Below are positions 61,941-64,000 of a stretch of DNA of 64,000 bases, in pieces. The stretch spans positions 62,001-126,000 of the forward strand of contig NZ_JAPMLM010000055.1 in assembly GCF_026410195.1 (NCBI RefSeq), written 5' to 3'. How positions within the stretch are numbered: the stretch's first letter is position 1; every line of letters begins with the position of its first letter. The translations under genes and the position numbers were made by a program. Source of the DNA: Xanthomarina sp. F2636L (GTDB lineage: Bacteria; Bacteroidota; Bacteroidia; Flavobacteriales; Flavobacteriaceae). The notes under the pieces were generated by a model that did not search any database, was not told where the DNA came from, and worked only from the letters and a program-made list of their open reading frames with translations.

Positions 61941-63164
61941 GTGCAAAACAAACTTAAAATATTTAACGACCCAATTTACGGATTTATTACTATTCCAAAT
62001 TCGTTAATTTACGATTTAATTGAACATAAATACTTTCAGCGCTTGCGACGAATTTCGCAAATGGGCATGTCTTATTTGGTTTATCCAGGCGCGCATCATA
62101 CCAGATTTCATCATGCACTTGGTTGCATGCATTTAATGCAAAAAGCTGTTAATGTCCTGCGTTTTAAAGGTGTAAGCATTTCTGAAGATGAAGAACAAGC
62201 ACTTTATATAGCTATTTTATTGCACGATATTGGGCATGGGCCTTTCTCTCATGCTATGGAACATAGTATTGTAAATGGGGTTTCACACGAAGAAATTTCA
62301 CTGCTTTTTATGGAGCAGCTTAATAAAGACTTTAACTTAAGTTTAACTCTAGCCATTCAAATTTTTAAAGGAGATCACCCAAGAAAGTTTCTTTGTCAGT
62401 TAATTTCTGGGCAATTGGACATGGATCGTGCAGACTATTTAAAACGTGATAGTTTTTATACTGGAGTTGCAGAAGGAAATATAAATAGCGAACGTTTAAT
62501 TACCATGCTTAATGTGGTTGATGATGAGTTGGTGGTTGAAGAAAAAGGTATTTACAGTGTGGAAAAGTTCTTGGTAGCAAGAAGACTTATGTATTGGCAG
62601 GTATATCTGCATAAAACCAGTTTGGCAGCTGAACAACTTTTAATCCGTGTTTTAAAACGGGCCAAAGAATTAACTAGTCAAGGAGTAGATTTAAAAGCCA
62701 GCCAAGCTTTGCAATACTTTTTATTTAATGAAGTTTCCTTAGAAAACTTTAATAGCAAGACTCTAAATATCTTTGCAAGATTAGACGATTATGATATAGT
62801 TTCAGCTATGAAAGAATGGCAATTTCACGACGACTTTGTTTTAAAAAATTTATGCGATATGCTAATTAATCGCGATTTGTTAAAAGTAAAGCTAAAAAAT
62901 AAAAAAGTGAAGAAAGTAAAACTTCAAGAACATATTAAAAAGCTAATGAATGCTTATAATATAAGTAAGGAAGAAGCTAATTATTTTGTGTTTACTGGAG
63001 AAATTTCAAATCAAGCTTATGAAATAAAAAAACAACATATAAATATATTATATAAAAATGGGAAAATTCAGGATATCATTGAGGCTTCAGACCAATTAAA
63101 CCTAAAAGCACTCTCAAAAATAGTGACAAAATATTATATCTGTTACCCTAAAGAAAAACTTTAG
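61941..63164 (+). CDS. HD-domain phosphohydrolase
   Basis: This 408-residue protein has a SAMHD1/dGTPase-like HD domain. The metal motif reads RRISQMGMSYLVYPGAHHTRFHHALG, then AILLHDIGHGPFSHAMEHS (HD pair) and DMDRADYLKRDS. The C-terminus is helical with a lysine-rich stretch (KKVKKVKLQEHIKKL). The most likely start is GTG 61941 (VQNKLKIFNDPIYGFI), with TTG 61935 as an alternative; no ATG is near. It is divergent from porX with only 42 bases between starts. The function is probably nucleotide phosphohydrolysis, with no specific substrate known to me. Confidence 0.9.
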   Translation: MQNKLKIFNDPIYGFITIPNSLIYDLIEHKYFQRLRRISQMGMSYLVYPGAHHTRFHHALGCMHLMQKAVNVLRFKGVSISEDEEQALYIAILLHDIGHGPFSHAMEHSIVNGVSHEEISLLFMEQLNKDFNLSLTLAIQIFKGDHPRKFLCQLISGQLDMDRADYLKRDSFYTGVAEGNINSERLITMLNVVDDELVVEEKGIYSVEKFLVARRLMYWQVYLHKTSLAAEQLLIRVLKRAKELTSQGVDLKASQALQYFLFNEVSLENFNSKTLNIFARLDDYDIVSAMKEWQFHDDFVLKNLCDMLINRDLLKVKLKNKKVKKVKLQEHIKKLMNAYNISKEEANYFVFTGEISNQAYEIKKQHINILYKNGKIQDIIEASDQLNLKALSKIVTKYYICYPKEKL

Positions 63165-63188
63165 CACTTTTTTCCTATTTTTGCTGGA

Positions 63189-64000
63189 ATGAAATTTACA
63201 GCTCAACAAATAGCAGGAATATTAGAAGGCGACATTATAGGTAATCCAGATGTTGAAGTTTCTAAGCTTTCCAAGATAGAAGAAGGCACAGAAGGTTCTT
63301 TAACTTTTCTTGCTAATCCTAAATATCAATCTTATATTTATTCAACAAAAGCATCTGTAACTATTGTTAACAAAACTTTTGTGCCAGATAATAATTTAGA
63401 GACAACACTTATTAAAGTAGATGATGCTTATAAGTCTTTTTCAAAATTATTAGAATATTATAATATGGTGAAGTTAAATAAACAAGGTATTGAAGATCCT
63501 TCGTTTATTTCAAAGACAGCAACTTACGGTTCTAATATTTATATAGGAGCATTTACCTATATAGGTGAAAATGTAAAAATTGGAGAAAATGTAAAAATAT
63601 TCCCCAATACCTATATAGGCGATAATGTGGTTATAGGAAACGATACCGTTATTTTTGCAGGAACTAAAATATATTCTGAGTCTATAATAGGTGCCAATTG
63701 TGTAATTAACTCTGGTGTTATTATTGGTGCTGATGGCTTTGGTTTTATGCCAGATGAAAATGGAGAATATAATAAGGTGCCACAAACTGGAAATGTTATT
63801 ATTGAAGATTATGTAGATGTTGGTGCAGCAACTACAATAGATAGAGCTACTTTAGGATCTACAATAATTAGAAGAGGCGTTAAATTAGATAACCAAATAC
63901 AGATTGCTCATAATGTTGAAATAGGAAAAAATACCGTTATTGCTGCTCAAACAGGAATTGCAGGTTCTACTAAAATTGGTGAAAACTGTCAAATAGGAGG
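63189..64000 (+). CDS. lpxD: UDP-3-O-acylglucosamine N-acyltransferase (partial)
   Basis: The frame opens at ATG 63189 with [20 protein letters not shown] and runs off the right edge of the window, giving the first 270 residues of about 340. The N-terminal LpxD domain ([20 protein letters not shown]) is followed by left-handed beta-helix hexapeptide repeats ([25 protein letters not shown]). The conserved [10 protein letters not shown] and [11 protein letters not shown] segments and the catalytic histidine in QIAHNVEIG are present. LpxD adds the second R-3-hydroxyacyl chain to UDP-glucosamine in lipid A synthesis. It follows the HD gene by 24 bases. Confidence 0.93.
   Translation, partial: MKFTAQQIAGILEGDIIGNPDVEVSKLSKIEEGTEGSLTFLANPKYQSYIYSTKASVTIVNKTFVPDNNLETTLIKVDDAYKSFSKLLEYYNMVKLNKQGIEDPSFISKTATYGSNIYIGAFTYIGENVKIGENVKIFPNTYIGDNVVIGNDTVIFAGTKIYSESIIGANCVINSGVIIGADGFGFMPDENGEYNKVPQTGNVIIEDYVDVGAATTIDRATLGSTIIRRGVKLDNQIQIAHNVEIGKNTVIAAQTGIAGSTKIGENCQIG

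Noticed and set aside
61941-63164. HD phosphohydrolase as a dNTP-depleting anti-phage gene
   Set aside because: It sits between porX and lpxD, in a housekeeping context, with no toxin or sensor partner.
63510-63785. Minus-strand 91-codon open frame as a gene
   Set aside because: It lies antisense to lpxD, whose hexapeptide repeat signature is clear.

Overview
This 64-kb window is a chromosomal stretch of a marine-type Flavobacteriaceae (Bacteroidetes). The evidence is low G+C, A-rich start regions with no Shine-Dalgarno, promoters of the TAnnTTTG type, a T9SS type A sorting domain protein, the T9SS regulator PorX, LptD and LpxD, and a sulfatase. No rRNA, tRNA, CRISPR, insertion sequence or phage was seen. 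The last gene, lpxD, runs off the right edge.

Layout. (1) 1-9.5 kb is an accessory and partly decayed region. It holds an AraC regulator, a secreted sulfatase with a HAD lipoprotein, an intact pair of D-aminoacylase-like amidohydrolase and CobW GTPase, and five gene remnants: a sulfatase C-terminus, a SpoIIAA-like protein, a ThrE-type amino-acid exporter, a TRIC/YicG channel and methylglyoxal synthase. (2) 9.5-28.1 kb is mostly housekeeping: guaC, an S9 peptidase, a methyltransferase, a RidA protein, lptD, an amidase, MlaD, an Fe-S electron-transfer group, a XRE regulator facing an M14 peptidase across shared operator-like sites, an Lrp regulator, DinB, aroB and proline dehydrogenase. (3) 28.1-49.9 kb is one capsule/exopolysaccharide locus. 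It encodes Wzc, Wza, a PglF/CapD-type dehydratase, two aminotransferases, an initiating PglC-type sugar transferase, five glycosyltransferases, a Wzy polymerase, a MurJ/Wzx flippase, an amidotransferase, a polysaccharide deacetylase and two tandem FemAB/BioF2-like acyltransferases on the opposite strand. (4) 50.3-51.8 kb is a T9SS-secreted propeller-like protein. (5) 51.9-64 kb is the ald - tsaE - porX - HD - lpxD block. An accessory insert at 53.5-59.0 kb interrupts it: a TPR/AraC-type regulator, a probable small RNA, and two short operons of secreted proteins, two of which are small with paired CX3C motifs and sit beside a TlpA-like thioredoxin.

How the genes work together. In the polysaccharide locus, UDP-sugar dehydration and transamination feed the PglC-type transferase. 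Glycosyltransferases then build the repeat, which the flippase, Wzy and Wzc/Wza export and polymerise, while the deacetylase, acyltransferases and amidotransferase decorate it. The best candidates for undescribed biology are the ~72-nt two-hairpin RNA (55609-55680, minus strand) and the paired-CX3C secreted protein/TlpA cluster next to it. Several apparent TTG/GTG starts (guaC, lptD, the first acyltransferase, proline dehydrogenase) lie inside the promoter -7 box, and I moved those starts downstream.
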